From Candidatus Daviesbacteria bacterium RIFCSPHIGHO2_12_FULL_37_16 (lineage in GTDB: Bacteria; Patescibacteriota; Microgenomatia; Daviesbacterales; UBA10151), in the NCBI GenBank assembly GCA_001776785.1, contig MFDF01000016.1, forward strand, positions 1 to 53,607: 53,607 nt of DNA, read 5' to 3'. The notes under the pieces are model-generated. The model was given only the letters and a program-made list of their open reading frames with translations. It did no database searches and had not been told where the DNA came from. A program made the position numbers and the translations under genes. This document shows, piece by piece, positions 41,147-50,095 of the stretch (position 1 is its first letter; each line of letters begins with the position of its first letter).

Positions 41147-41770
41147 ATGACAAAAGAAGAAAAAGTTAAAGATATTCTTAAAAGGCTTAGGAAGATTTGG
41201 CCAAAGCCCAGGACTGCTTTGGAGTACAAAACCCCTTTAGAACTTTTGGTGGCAACAATTCTTTCTGCACAGGCAACTGATAAGCTTGTGAATACTTACA
41301 CCCCAGAGTTATTTAAAAAGTTTAAAACTGCGAAGGATTATGTTAATTCTGCCCCTTCAGAAATAGATAAATACATCTCTAAGATTAATTTCCATCAAAA
41401 TAAAGCCAAATCTATTCATGGTGCAGCAGTGATGATTGTTGAGAAATTTAAGGGAAAAGTCCCAGACAATATGGAGGATTTAGATAGTTTACCAGGTGTT
41501 GCCAGGAAGACTGCTAATGTGGTTTTGGGTAATGCATTCAAAATTGCTGAGGGGATTGTGGTTGATACCCATGTGATGAGGCTTTCTACAAATTTGGGAT
41601 TAACTGATAAAAAAGATCCAGAGAAAATAGAGAAGGATCTCATGGAAATAGTACCTAAAGAGGATTGGATAGACTTTTCCCATTTATTAATTAATGTAGG
41701 AAGAGAATACTATCCTGCGAGGATTAAAGATTTAAACACAGGACCTTTGCAAGGACTATTCATTAAATAG
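41147..41770 (+). CDS. nth: Endonuclease III, without the Fe-S cluster
   Basis: 207 residues from ATG 41147. Helix-hairpin-helix LDSLPGVARKTANVVLGNAF with the catalytic Lys, and VVDTHVMRLS with the catalytic Asp. It removes oxidised pyrimidines and nicks the AP site. The four Cys of the C-terminal 4Fe-4S loop are missing: the protein ends YYPARIKDLNTGPLQGLFIK with no Cys. Cluster-free homologues exist, so it is probably functional. Confidence 0.93.
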   Translation: MTKEEKVKDILKRLRKIWPKPRTALEYKTPLELLVATILSAQATDKLVNTYTPELFKKFKTAKDYVNSAPSEIDKYISKINFHQNKAKSIHGAAVMIVEKFKGKVPDNMEDLDSLPGVARKTANVVLGNAFKIAEGIVVDTHVMRLSTNLGLTDKKDPEKIEKDLMEIVPKEDWIDFSHLLINVGREYYPARIKDLNTGPLQGLFIK

Positions 41771-41801
41771 CGCATGAAGCGCGCAAAGGATTGCGCAACA
41801 A

Positions 41802-42860
41802 TCACTCTTTTACCACATAGTATGTGCTTGGGCCACGGCCTTTGGGCTCAATCAGGTCTTTATCAACTAAATTTTTGAGCTTTAGCTGGGCAGTTCTTTT
41901 GGCTACTTTTATGGTGTCTACTACCTCATCAGAAGTTATTTTAAATTTGCCTGAGAGCATATCCAGGATTTTTATTTCATCAGTATCTAAATAAGTCTGC
42001 TCTTTTGGACTGTCTTTTAAATTAAACCCCAGGGAATTTATGACATCCCTGGCTTTCCTGGCTTCAACCAGGAATCCTGCAATAAAGTATTCAAGCCAAT
42101 CTGTAAAATCTGCACCCGGGGCATATTGAGTTTCCCAGTTATAAGCTAGCGCATTATAATAATCCTGCCTGTTTTTATTGTAAAACTCTTCTAAAACTAT
42201 GACTTTCCTAAAGTCCCAATCATCTGAATATAAAAGATAAGTGGTTAGAAGCCTTGTAACCCTACCATTTCCATCAGAGAAAGGATGGATATGGACAAAC
42301 TGGGAATGGAAAAGGCCAGCTTTTAAAACAGGGTGAAGATTATCTTTTTCTGCATGTTTTAACCATTCTAAAAGCTCTTTTATTAGTTTTGGGACATCTT
42401 TAGCATCAGGCCCTTTGAATCTCAATTTTTCTTTGCCTCCGCCCATTTCATCAATAATGTAGATATCAGCAGGTCTGAAACCACCTGTTTTTTCTTTTTC
42501 TAAAAGCCCTTTCATGGTTATTGCATGAATTTTTAGAATTAAATCTAAAGTTAATTTTTCTTTTCTTTCTGCCAATTTTTCTACCTCTTTTACAGCTTCC
42601 TGATAATTTTTGACCTCCATTATAGATTTGTCATCAGCTGCTACTGACATGCCAGATAAAACCCTGTCTACCTGGTATTCTGCAAGTTTATTTCCTTCAA
42701 TAGATGTTGAAGTATGCACCATTCTTATTAAGGCCTGGCGTTTTAAGTGGAGTTCATTTAGGGGTAAGACTCTTGATCGTTCAACTATAACTTTAGTTTC
42801 TGTAATCTCAGAAATTGCTGAGAGTACATCAGGGGATATAGTAAAACTTGGTTTGAACAT
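41802..42860 (-). CDS. Fic-family AMP-transferase-like protein with HTH
   Basis: 352 residues. Fic core HPFSDGNGRVTR (192-203). The N-terminal inhibitory helix motif STSIEGN (51-57) fits (S/T)xxxE(G/N), placing it among class II self-inhibited Fic proteins. The C-terminal winged-helix region (ITSDEVVDTIKVAKRTAQLKLKNL) suggests DNA binding. Such proteins AMPylate target proteins; no antitoxin gene is nearby and none is needed with internal inhibition. Confidence 0.92.
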   Translation of the reverse strand: MFKPSFTISPDVLSAISEITETKVIVERSRVLPLNELHLKRQALIRMVHTSTSIEGNKLAEYQVDRVLSGMSVAADDKSIMEVKNYQEAVKEVEKLAERKEKLTLDLILKIHAITMKGLLEKEKTGGFRPADIYIIDEMGGGKEKLRFKGPDAKDVPKLIKELLEWLKHAEKDNLHPVLKAGLFHSQFVHIHPFSDGNGRVTRLLTTYLLYSDDWDFRKVIVLEEFYNKNRQDYYNALAYNWETQYAPGADFTDWLEYFIAGFLVEARKARDVINSLGFNLKDSPKEQTYLDTDEIKILDMLSGKFKITSDEVVDTIKVAKRTAQLKLKNLVDKDLIEPKGRGPSTYYVVKE

Positions 42861-42957
42861 AGGTTAATTATAACACAATTTGCGTGATTTATTGCGCGAT
42901 TTTTACGCTTTTTATCTATTGCTTTTTACTGGTCTTATTTAATATATTAGAGATCTT

Positions 42958-43422
42958 ATGGCTGATCAAGATCTGGTAATTGAAGGTGAGACAGTAGAAG
43001 AGTCTCCTGGAACTGACAACTCATCATCCCAAATCCTTCTTAATATGGAGGGTTTGATAAAAAACCATATTACAACTATTGATAAACTGTCCGAGGAATT
43101 AAAAAAGCACAAAGAGATGCTTGATGATATCTTTTCAAATGATAAAACTTACCAGGAGCATTTAGAAAAAGCTAAAGAGGCAAGCAAGATTAAACAGGTA
43201 ACCAGGCAACAAATTCTAAGGCAGCCCCAGGCAGGAGAATTGGATAAAAAAGTAAAAGAGATGAAAGCCCAAATTAAGGAAAACCAACAGTCTCTCTCAG
43301 ATTATTTACAGGAGTATGCCAGAATGTCAGGTGTTTCTGAAATTGAAGGGGACGATGGGGAGGTCAGGGAAATTGTTTATAGTGCAAAGCTTAGAAAAAA
43401 ATCCTCCATTTTTGCGCGCTGA
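42958..43422 (+). CDS. Coiled-coil protein, hypothetical
   Basis: 154 residues, soluble, helical throughout (DKLSEELKKHKEMLDDIF, KKVKEMKAQIKENQQSLSDYLQEY), with an acidic disordered N-terminus. No family recognised. It begins the run of same-strand genes to 48.5 kb; TATATT sits 9 nt before the ATG. Confidence 0.6.
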   Translation: MADQDLVIEGETVEESPGTDNSSSQILLNMEGLIKNHITTIDKLSEELKKHKEMLDDIFSNDKTYQEHLEKAKEASKIKQVTRQQILRQPQAGELDKKVKEMKAQIKENQQSLSDYLQEYARMSGVSEIEGDDGEVREIVYSAKLRKKSSIFAR

Positions 43423-43467
43423 TTGACACAAATATTAAAATCTGCCACCATAAAGCTATAGTCTGCC

Positions 43468-44118
43468 ATGGATACTGATAAGGATAGTCCTCTAAACCAC
43501 AGCCTGCCTACCTCTGAGAGAAGAAGACAGTTTTTTAAATCTTTTGAGGCAAAATCTTTAAGATCCCGATCACTTTTAACCCAAATTGCTGATGATTTAA
43601 CAGAAATCTGCGGTTCAACAGCTTTTTTAGTTTTCCATGTAATCTTTTTTACAGCCTGGATTTTAGTTAATACTGATGTAATAGCGGGGACTATTGCATT
43701 TGACCCTTTTCCATTTGGCCTTTTGACCATGGTTGTTTCGCTTGAGGCTATATTTTTAGCCATTTTTATTTTGGTTTCCCAAAACAGGTCAGCTTTAGTG
43801 AACACTTTAAGGGAAGAGGTGCATTTAAGAGTGAACTTAATAGCTGAAGAAGAGATTACAAAAATATTGGATGTGCTGGCTGAGATGAGAAAGGAGATGG
43901 GGATTAAGACAAAAGATAAGGAATTAGAAGAAATGCTTAACAGGATTGATACAAATTATATAGAAAGGTCAATACTTGAACAGATAGACAGGGCCAGACC
44001 ATCATTGGCAAAGAAACTTAAAGAGGAATTTCCATATTTAATAAGTTACCCTATTAGGAAGCCTATTGAGGTATTTACCAGTGCTGTGTCTACTGAAGCT
44101 GCGCCTGCAAAAAAGTAA
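43468..44118 (+). CDS. DUF1003 family membrane protein
   Basis: 216 residues with two membrane helices at about 50-68 and 83-104 joined by FDPFPFGLLTM, then SQNRSALV, which are the DUF1003 signatures. A helical cytoplasmic tail of about 100 residues ends in Ala/Lys. Function of the family is unknown. TATAGT (43457-43462) is 5 nt before the ATG. Confidence 0.87.
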   Translation: MDTDKDSPLNHSLPTSERRRQFFKSFEAKSLRSRSLLTQIADDLTEICGSTAFLVFHVIFFTAWILVNTDVIAGTIAFDPFPFGLLTMVVSLEAIFLAIFILVSQNRSALVNTLREEVHLRVNLIAEEEITKILDVLAEMRKEMGIKTKDKELEEMLNRIDTNYIERSILEQIDRARPSLAKKLKEEFPYLISYPIRKPIEVFTSAVSTEAAPAKK

Positions 44119-44127
44119 GATTAGTCA

Positions 44128-44133
44128 TATAAT
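44128..44133 (+). promoter_or_regulatory. -10 box of the PCD gene (leaderless)
   Basis: TATAAT lies 6 nt before the ATG at 44140, just after the DUF1003 gene stop; no -35 is obvious. Confidence 0.5.
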
Positions 44134-44139
44134 ACCCAG

Positions 44140-44460
44140 ATGGAAGATTTAACTAAGAAAAAATGTGTGCCCTGTGATACAGGGGAAGGCAAGCTGGAAC
44201 AGAACAAAGTTAAAGAGTATTTAAAGGCTGTACATGAATGGTTTTTAATTGGGGATACTATTGTAAGGGAATATAAATTTAAGGATTTTAAGGAAGCCAT
44301 GAGTTTTATAAATAGAGTTGCAGATTTAGCAGAAGAGGAAGGGCATCACCCTGATATTTTTGTTTCTTACAACAAAGTTAAACTAACGCTGATGACCCAT
44401 GCAGCTGGAGGACTGACTGAAAATGATTTCATCATGGCTGCTAAAATAAACAACTTCTAA
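44140..44460 (+). CDS. phhB: Pterin-4a-carbinolamine dehydratase
   Basis: 106 residues. The family signature EEEGHHPDIFVSYNKVKLTL and THAAGGLTENDF is complete, including the paired His. The enzyme dehydrates 4a-hydroxy-tetrahydropterin; many bacterial members lack a hydroxylase partner, and none is visible here. The Obg gene follows after 15 nt. Confidence 0.92.
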   Translation: MEDLTKKKCVPCDTGEGKLEQNKVKEYLKAVHEWFLIGDTIVREYKFKDFKEAMSFINRVADLAEEEGHHPDIFVSYNKVKLTLMTHAAGGLTENDFIMAAKINNF

Positions 44461-44475
44461 ATATTGTATCCAATT

Positions 44476-45423
44476 ATGCTGATAGATGAAGTAAATATTA
44501 TTTTAAAAGGAGGGCATGGAGGAGCTGGTAAGGTTTCATTTTATCCAGGGGAAAAATCAGGGCCAAGCGGAGGAAATGGAGGCAAAGGAGGGGACTTATA
44601 TATTGAAGCCACAACAGATTTAACAGTCCTAAATCAATTTAGCAGAAAGAGATTAGTATCTGCGGAGAATGGAATGCCAGGGGGTTTAAGCAGAAAAATA
44701 GGGAAGGATGGCAGAGATATTGTAGTTTTTATGCCTGTTGGGACTGTTCTGATTGAAAAAAATACTGGTGAGGTTATAACAATTGATAAAGGCGGGCAAA
44801 AAATATTGGTTTGTAAGGGAGGGCTTGGTGGTTGGGGAAATTATGAATTTAAATCCTCCAGAAATACTACCCCTGAGTATGCCCAAAGTGGGCTTGATGG
44901 TGAAGAAAAACATTTTCAGGCTTCATTAAAGTTGCTGGCTGACTTTGGGTTAATAGGCCTTCCAAATGCAGGCAAAAGCAGTTTATTAAATGAACTCACC
45001 TCAACTTCTGTAAAGACTGCTGATTATCCTTTTACTACATTGGAGCCAAATCTGGGGGTATTAAATAGAAAAATAATTGCTGATATTCCAGGACTGATTG
45101 AAGGTGCCTCAGATGGCAGGGGATTGGGGGTTAAATTTTTAAAGCATATTGAAAAGACTTCTGTGCTTCTTCACTGTATAGCTGCAGATTCACCGAATTT
45201 AGAAGAAGATTATAAAGTTGTAGTAAATGAACTTGAATCTTTTAGTAACGAACTTATTAAGAAACCTCAAATTATTCTTTTAACTAAATCAGATTTAGTA
45301 GACAAAAAACAATTAAATGAAAGGATTAAAAGGTTAAAAAAGTTTAAACATAAAATTTATCCTGTTTCTATCCACGACTGGGACAGTTTAGAAGAATTAA
45401 AAAAGGCTTTAACAACTTCTTAA
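44476..45423 (+). CDS. obg: Obg/CgtA ribosome-associated GTPase
   Basis: 315 residues from ATG 44476 (a TTG four codons earlier is less likely). Gly-rich Obg fold at 1-155 (GGHGGAGKVSFYPG, GPSGGNGGKGGDLY). G domain with GLPNAGKSSL (G1), DIPGLIEGASDGRGLG (G3), LTKSD (G4). It lacks the C-terminal OCT domain. It acts in late large-subunit assembly and stress control. Confidence 0.95.
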   Translation: MLIDEVNIILKGGHGGAGKVSFYPGEKSGPSGGNGGKGGDLYIEATTDLTVLNQFSRKRLVSAENGMPGGLSRKIGKDGRDIVVFMPVGTVLIEKNTGEVITIDKGGQKILVCKGGLGGWGNYEFKSSRNTTPEYAQSGLDGEEKHFQASLKLLADFGLIGLPNAGKSSLLNELTSTSVKTADYPFTTLEPNLGVLNRKIIADIPGLIEGASDGRGLGVKFLKHIEKTSVLLHCIAADSPNLEEDYKVVVNELESFSNELIKKPQIILLTKSDLVDKKQLNERIKRLKKFKHKIYPVSIHDWDSLEELKKALTTS

Positions 45424-45429
45424 TCACTG

Positions 45430-45435
45430 TATAAT
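45430..45435 (+). promoter_or_regulatory. -10 box of the SGNH gene (leaderless)
   Basis: TATAAT 8 nt before the GTG start at 45444, with a weak TTAACA (45409-45414) 15 nt further upstream. Confidence 0.45.
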
Positions 45436-45443
45436 TAGTTTAA

Positions 45444-46181
45444 GTGAAAAAATTTCTGCCTGTTGCTATCCTGGTTCTTATTATACTTTCTGCAGTTTAT
45501 TTAAACAGGTCTTATGCATATTTTTTTGACTATATTGGAAGTCATTTTGTGGGAAATCAAAATTATATAAGGAAAAGTGAGGTTGGAAAAGGAGCTCATG
45601 AAATTAAACTTATAACTTTGGGGGACAGTTTGCTGGCAGGGACATGTACTTCAGATTCTTCTAGTGTACTGGCACATCTTATTGCTCAAAGCTTTGTAGG
45701 GGGTGATAAAAAAGTCAGTCTTCTAAATTTGGCAGTTCCAGGAGCAGGAGTTAAGGATGTTTTAGAAGAACAGGTACCTGAGACATTAGAGCAAAATCCA
45801 GATTTTATAGTTTTAATGATTGGGGTAAATGATGTCCATGATTTAAAAATGGCAAGCTATTTTAGGGAATATTATGCCCAAATTTTAAAACAGCTCAGTC
45901 AGACTAAAGCGCAGGTGACCTTAATAAATATTCCATATTTAGGGTCAGATTTGGTATTATTCCCTCCCTGGGATATAAATATTGAGGCTAATACAGATAA
46001 TTTTAATCATATAATTGATTCGCTGGCTAAGGAAAAAAATCTTAAGGTTGTAAATTTACATGACAAATTTAAAAATGAGTTTAAAAAGAAATCAAGTCTT
46101 TATTGTTCTGACCAGTTTCACCCATCAGATAAGGGCTATAAAGCCTGGGCAGATTATATAAATGCAAATATCACCAGATAA
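45444..46181 (+). CDS. SGNH/GDSL hydrolase, membrane-anchored
   Basis: 245 residues, GTG start. N-terminal hydrophobic anchor (FLPVAILVLIILSAVYL). SGNH blocks: I TLGDSLLAG (Ser), III IGVNDVHD (Asn), V DQFHPSDKGY (Asp-His). Probably an extracytoplasmic esterase or acetyl-transfer enzyme. The acyltransferase gene starts inside its last 20 nt, so the pair likely modifies surface glycans with acyl groups. Confidence 0.9.
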   Translation: MKKFLPVAILVLIILSAVYLNRSYAYFFDYIGSHFVGNQNYIRKSEVGKGAHEIKLITLGDSLLAGTCTSDSSSVLAHLIAQSFVGGDKKVSLLNLAVPGAGVKDVLEEQVPETLEQNPDFIVLMIGVNDVHDLKMASYFREYYAQILKQLSQTKAQVTLINIPYLGSDLVLFPPWDINIEANTDNFNHIIDSLAKEKNLKVVNLHDKFKNEFKKKSSLYCSDQFHPSDKGYKAWADYINANITR

Positions 46182-47247
46182 TCCACAATTTCAGACCATA
46201 ATTTTTGGAATAATTTTTTGCACAGCATTGTTTTTTTCTATAAGGAAAGCAGAGCGGGAGAGGTTTTTTTCTGTTTCCAGGACAGAAGAGCTTAAAGGTT
46301 TTGCAATTTTAGCTATAATACTGTCCCATATTGGTTATTTTTTAAGCTCTGACCAAAGATTTTTATGGCCTTTTTCCATTTTAGCAGGAGTTGGTGTAAA
46401 CCTATTTTTGTTTTTATCAGGTTTTGGCTTAACTTTATCTTCTTTAAAAAAACCTTTAAACATTTTTAAGTTTTATTTAAAAAGGTTAAGAAAGTTATTT
46501 GTGCCCTTTTGGATTGTGATATCAGCCTTTTTTATGGCTGATTATTTTATTTTAAACAGAAGTTATTCATTAGAAATTATTATCCAAAGTTTCCTGGGTT
46601 TTTTCCCTGTTGCTGATCTATTTTTGAGCCTGGATTCACCCCTTTGGTATTTTTCAATGATACTTTTCTACTATCTGCTGTTTCCTTTGCTTTTCTGGAA
46701 GAGGTTTCCATATCTTTGTCCGCTCCTTTTGGTCATTGTCAGCAATTATTTTTTGAAAAATCCACCTCTTGAGATAAATAATGATGTTTTAAATTTATAT
46801 AAACTGCACTATTTATCGTTTCCCTTAGGTGTATTTTTTGCGCTTTTAATTTCTGAGGGTAGCTTAGAAGCCTTTAAGATTGGGTTTAAAAAGGTGTTTT
46901 TTGAAAGGAATTTAAAGGATCTTTTAATTTTACTTTTTATAATTTTATTTGCTTATACATCAATAAATTCAGGGGTGGGATTATCTAAAGATATTGAACA
47001 AACAAGAAGCTTAATAACAATGTTTTCTATAATTTTTATATTTATTGCAAAATCATTTGAGTTTAAGCTTTTTAATATATTTGGGCTTTTGTCCTATGAA
47101 ATTTACCTGATCCATTGGCCAATCCTTGCAAGATATGACTTATTTTATAAATATTTCCCAGCTTCAGTTGCAACTATTTTATATTTAGGGATGTTTTTAG
47201 CCTTGGGAATGCTTTTCAACAAGTTAACTGCGAAATTAAAAGTTTAA
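46162..47247 (+). CDS. Acyltransferase-3 family membrane protein (OafA-like)
   Basis: 361 residues, about ten membrane helices. The N-terminal ELKGFAILAIILSHIGYFL has the conserved motif with His. VNLFLFLSGFGLTLS and a late SYEIYLIHWPIL are typical. It transfers acetyl or other acyl groups to sugars at the membrane. It overlaps the SGNH gene by 20 nt, echoing fused OafA/SGNH proteins in other bacteria. Confidence 0.9.
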   Translation: MQISPDNPQFQTIIFGIIFCTALFFSIRKAERERFFSVSRTEELKGFAILAIILSHIGYFLSSDQRFLWPFSILAGVGVNLFLFLSGFGLTLSSLKKPLNIFKFYLKRLRKLFVPFWIVISAFFMADYFILNRSYSLEIIIQSFLGFFPVADLFLSLDSPLWYFSMILFYYLLFPLLFWKRFPYLCPLLLVIVSNYFLKNPPLEINNDVLNLYKLHYLSFPLGVFFALLISEGSLEAFKIGFKKVFFERNLKDLLILLFIILFAYTSINSGVGLSKDIEQTRSLITMFSIIFIFIAKSFEFKLFNIFGLLSYEIYLIHWPILARYDLFYKYFPASVATILYLGMFLALGMLFNKLTAKLKV

Positions 47248-47317
47248 TCAACAGTTTGTGGTGAATAAGCTCTATTGTATTTAAAATTAGATATTTCTGC
47301 TAAAATGCTTAAACTTT

Positions 47318-48478
47318 ATGATCAAATCAGTTTTACTTGTTCTAAAACCATTTAATTTAGCGGGCTCAGAGAGAAGTGCCATGAATTTGGTAAAACCTCT
47401 TTCAGAAATGGGAATACATGTTTACTTAGTAGCAGAGCGTGGTTCTTTTGCACCCTTTATTCCCAAGAATATAAAGGCTTTCTTAGTTCCTGTAGAAAAA
47501 AATAAAAGCAATAATGTTTTGTTTGAAAAAAAAGTTTTGGAGGTGGTAGAAAAATACAACCCTGATTTAATCCATGCACATGGAAGGAATGCCCTTTCCT
47601 GTTGTCAGCTCGCCAGAGACAAAACAGGTATTCCTGTAATCAGCCATGAGCATATGGGATATAAAAAAGAAGAGTATGACTTTGTTGCTTTACAACTTGG
47701 AAATTATGCAGACAGGACTATTACTGTGGGACCCAAATCTACCAGGAAATTAATTGAGCACGGTTTAGGTATAAACAAAGTCATTTCAATTCTAAATGCG
47801 GTTGATGTTAAAGATTTTCCAATAGTTAAAAAGAGTGACAGGAATTATTCCAGAAAATTTTTGAAACTTAAAAGATCACATAAAGTTATTTTATGTTTAT
47901 CAAGAATTGTTGAAGGAAAACATATAGATAAACTTATAAAAGCTTTTAAACTTGTGTTAGCTGAAGTTGATGATGCAAGGTTAGTTATTGCAGGAGATGA
48001 TGATTGGGATAATACTAAGCCTAAAATTGAGGAGATGCTAAAACAGGAGGGACTTTGTGAAAAAGTACTTCTGTTTCCTGCCCAGTATGATATTTATAAA
48101 TTTCATTGCGCAGCTGATGTTTTTTGTTATCCTCCCATAAGTAAAGGTATGTCTGTTATGGAGGCTATGGCTTCCGGGATACCGGTTGTAGCTACAGAAT
48201 CTAAAGTAAAACCATTTTTAGTGGAGCATAATATCAGCGGATTGCTTGTTTCAAGCCCTGATCCTTTTAAATTAGCTGAAAATTTAATCTTTTTATTAAA
48301 TAATCAGGAAATTGCCAGGAAAATGGGTCTTGCAGCAAGAGAAAAAATTCACAAGCAATTTAATATTGATAGAAGAATTCCTAAACTTTTAGAAGTTTAT
48401 GAACAAGTTACAGCAGATAAACAATCAAAATATTCTAAAATTATTCCATATTTAGCTGCTAGTAACCTTCCTGTATAA
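47318..48478 (+). CDS. GT4-type glycosyltransferase
   Basis: 386 residues. N-terminal LVLKPFNLAGSERSAMNLVKPL (acceptor half), then ILCLSRIVEGKHIDKLIKAF, VIAGDDDW and the donor-site AADVFCYPPISKGMSVMEAMASGIPVVA with the E-x7-like pattern. It probably adds a hexose to a surface polysaccharide or glycolipid. It is the last gene of the envelope run, followed by a hairpin. Confidence 0.9.
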   Translation: MIKSVLLVLKPFNLAGSERSAMNLVKPLSEMGIHVYLVAERGSFAPFIPKNIKAFLVPVEKNKSNNVLFEKKVLEVVEKYNPDLIHAHGRNALSCCQLARDKTGIPVISHEHMGYKKEEYDFVALQLGNYADRTITVGPKSTRKLIEHGLGINKVISILNAVDVKDFPIVKKSDRNYSRKFLKLKRSHKVILCLSRIVEGKHIDKLIKAFKLVLAEVDDARLVIAGDDDWDNTKPKIEEMLKQEGLCEKVLLFPAQYDIYKFHCAADVFCYPPISKGMSVMEAMASGIPVVATESKVKPFLVEHNISGLLVSSPDPFKLAENLIFLLNNQEIARKMGLAAREKIHKQFNIDRRIPKLLEVYEQVTADKQSKYSKIIPYLAASNLPV

Positions 48479-48514
48479 CTTAGTTTCTTTTAATTACTAT
48501 TAATTCAACATCGG

Positions 48515-48535
48515 AGGTTGAATAAGTTTCAACCT
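48515..48535 (+). terminator. Hairpin after the GT4 gene
   Basis: AGGTTGAA (48515-48522) and TTCAACCT (48528-48535) with a 5-nt loop, 37 nt after the stop. No T run follows on the plus strand. It is also just 3' of the RAYT gene, so it could be a REP-type target. Confidence 0.5.
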
Positions 48536-48550
48536 AAGGATTTTAGGTAT

Positions 48551-49222
48551 TTATTCTAATACCAAGTGTTTCAGCCTGGATAATTCCTTTTGATAATCAG
48601 CCTGGTTAAAAACAAACTCTTTATATTTATCCTTGTTTTTAAAAAACCCCATTACAATCTCTGTATGTGTAAAGTGCGCGGAGTTGTCAGACAGGTAATC
48701 TTTAAAGGATGACCAAGGATATTTTTCCAAGTTTTCTATTTTAACTAAAAAACTAGTTGATGGATTTAGGTGAATATACCTTGAGAGGTGGACTAATTGC
48801 TCATCAGACTCTACCCTGACTGATTTAAACATTGATTGGAATAAGGGACCTACTCTGTCCTCTTTTAGGTTAAAGTATTTTACATATCCATTTTGTAAAT
48901 TCCTCATGAAAGTTGTGATTCCAAATTCACTAACCTGTTTTAGTATAAAATGAAAATGGTTAGGCATTAGGCAAAAAGCTAAAATTTTAACATGCAACTT
49001 TTTTTCTTTTTGCATGGAAGCCATAATCTCTTCTTTCATTTCTTCTGGGAGTTTGTTAAAGTGCGAGTAGCTGGTAGGAGTTTCCTCAAATCTGTAATAA
49101 TCAACTAAACTTAGGAATCTTTGATAATCTTTTGTTCGGGAGAAGATAGGTAATCTGGCTACTCCCCTGTTAAAAATGTGGTATATTTCATCAGGAGCTA
49201 GGACAAGATTTCTTGATGGCAT
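48551..49222 (-). CDS. REP-associated tyrosine transposase (RAYT, Y1 HUH)
   Basis: 223 residues. EIYHIFNRGVARLPIFS at the N-terminus, HUH motif CLMPNHFHFIL and catalytic-Tyr helix region FMRNLQNGYVKYFN, plus GPLFQSMFKSVRVESDEQLVHLSRYIHLNP, all typical of TnpA-REP. RAYTs cut single-stranded DNA at hairpins and are thought to spread REP palindromes while remaining single-copy themselves. No terminal repeats seen, so not an IS. A plausible source of the palindromic elements in this window. Confidence 0.92.
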   Translation of the reverse strand: MPSRNLVLAPDEIYHIFNRGVARLPIFSRTKDYQRFLSLVDYYRFEETPTSYSHFNKLPEEMKEEIMASMQKEKKLHVKILAFCLMPNHFHFILKQVSEFGITTFMRNLQNGYVKYFNLKEDRVGPLFQSMFKSVRVESDEQLVHLSRYIHLNPSTSFLVKIENLEKYPWSSFKDYLSDNSAHFTHTEIVMGFFKNKDKYKEFVFNQADYQKELSRLKHLVLE

Positions 49223-49308
49223 TATTCTTAGTATACTACAGTATATTCCTTATGTTTGAAGCAATTTAACACCTGGTGTTGATTTATAGAGGACGGATTT
49301 TCGCTGAG

Positions 49309-49379
49309 CTGCGGGACTAGGGCTCGAACCTAGATAAACAGATCCAAAGTCTGTTGTCCTACCATTAGACGATCCCGCA
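49309..49379 (-). tRNA. tRNA-Gln (UUG)
   Basis: Acceptor TGCGGGA/TCCCGCA with discriminator G, anticodon stem ACAGA/TCTGT with loop CTTTGGA (anticodon TTG), T arm CTAGG-TTCGAGC-CCTAG. CCA is not encoded. It lies between the RAYT gene and the HAD gene. Confidence 0.95.
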
Positions 49380-49450
49380 AAGTTGATAAATTTTAACAAA
49401 CTTAGGCTTAAATTGAAAGCATAACCTATAGAAATATTTAAATTTCTGTG

Positions 49451-49456
49451 TATAAT
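49451..49456 (+). promoter_or_regulatory. -10 box of the HAD gene (leaderless)
   Basis: TATAAT 7 nt before the ATG at 49464; no convincing -35 at 16-18 nt. Confidence 0.5.
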
Positions 49457-49463
49457 ACGCACT

Positions 49464-50090
49464 ATGGCAAATGAAGTAGAGGGCGCATATGTTTTTGATT
49501 TTGATGATACCCTAATCAAAAGACAAAAACTTGCGAGATTTTTTGGACTTTTAGGCGGTATCAAAAGAAGAACTCAGATTATCCAAGGACTTACTCTTGA
49601 AGAAGTTGCTCAGCTTAATATAAGCCATGTAAGAGTAAATGAACATATAAATGGGTTACTAGAAGAAACAAATTTTGAATTTCATGCTAGAAGAAGTGTT
49701 TTCCCTTGGGTTAAAAATTATCTGGAGAAATTAGCAGAATCTGGAGTTCATATTTATGGTGCGACTGGAAGATCAAATAAAGCTGAATGGGTTGATATGA
49801 CTGAAAAGACTTTAGAAGTAGGCGAGGTGCAACACCTTTTTATGGATATCTTTTATACTCCACATGGTGAAAGTACTTCGACATCAAAAATTCATGTACT
49901 TAGAGAATTAGGAACTAAATATAAGAAAGTTAAGTTTTTTGATGATGATCCAAGAACAGTTTTACGTGTTGCTAAAAGCCTTTCAGGAGTTGAGGTTGAA
50001 TATATGTTTCACACACTTACTTCACTTTTGGTGCCTGCGGAATCACTGGCTAATCAGCCAAATGTAAAATACTTTAATTCTGGTAGATAA
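49464..50090 (+). CDS. HAD-superfamily phosphatase-like protein
   Basis: 208 residues. Motif I FDFDDTL (nucleophile D12, general acid D14), motif II IYGATGRSN, a Lys region, and motif IV VKFFDDDPRTVL. Sequence resembles Swiss Army Knife or 5'/3'-nucleotidase-like HADs rather than a named enzyme. It is followed after 5 nt by a 2H-phosphoesterase gene, so a shared role on nucleotide or RNA ends is inferred. Confidence 0.82.
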   Translation: MANEVEGAYVFDFDDTLIKRQKLARFFGLLGGIKRRTQIIQGLTLEEVAQLNISHVRVNEHINGLLEETNFEFHARRSVFPWVKNYLEKLAESGVHIYGATGRSNKAEWVDMTEKTLEVGEVQHLFMDIFYTPHGESTSTSKIHVLRELGTKYKKVKFFDDDPRTVLRVAKSLSGVEVEYMFHTLTSLLVPAESLANQPNVKYFNSGR

Positions 50091-50095
50091 AATTT

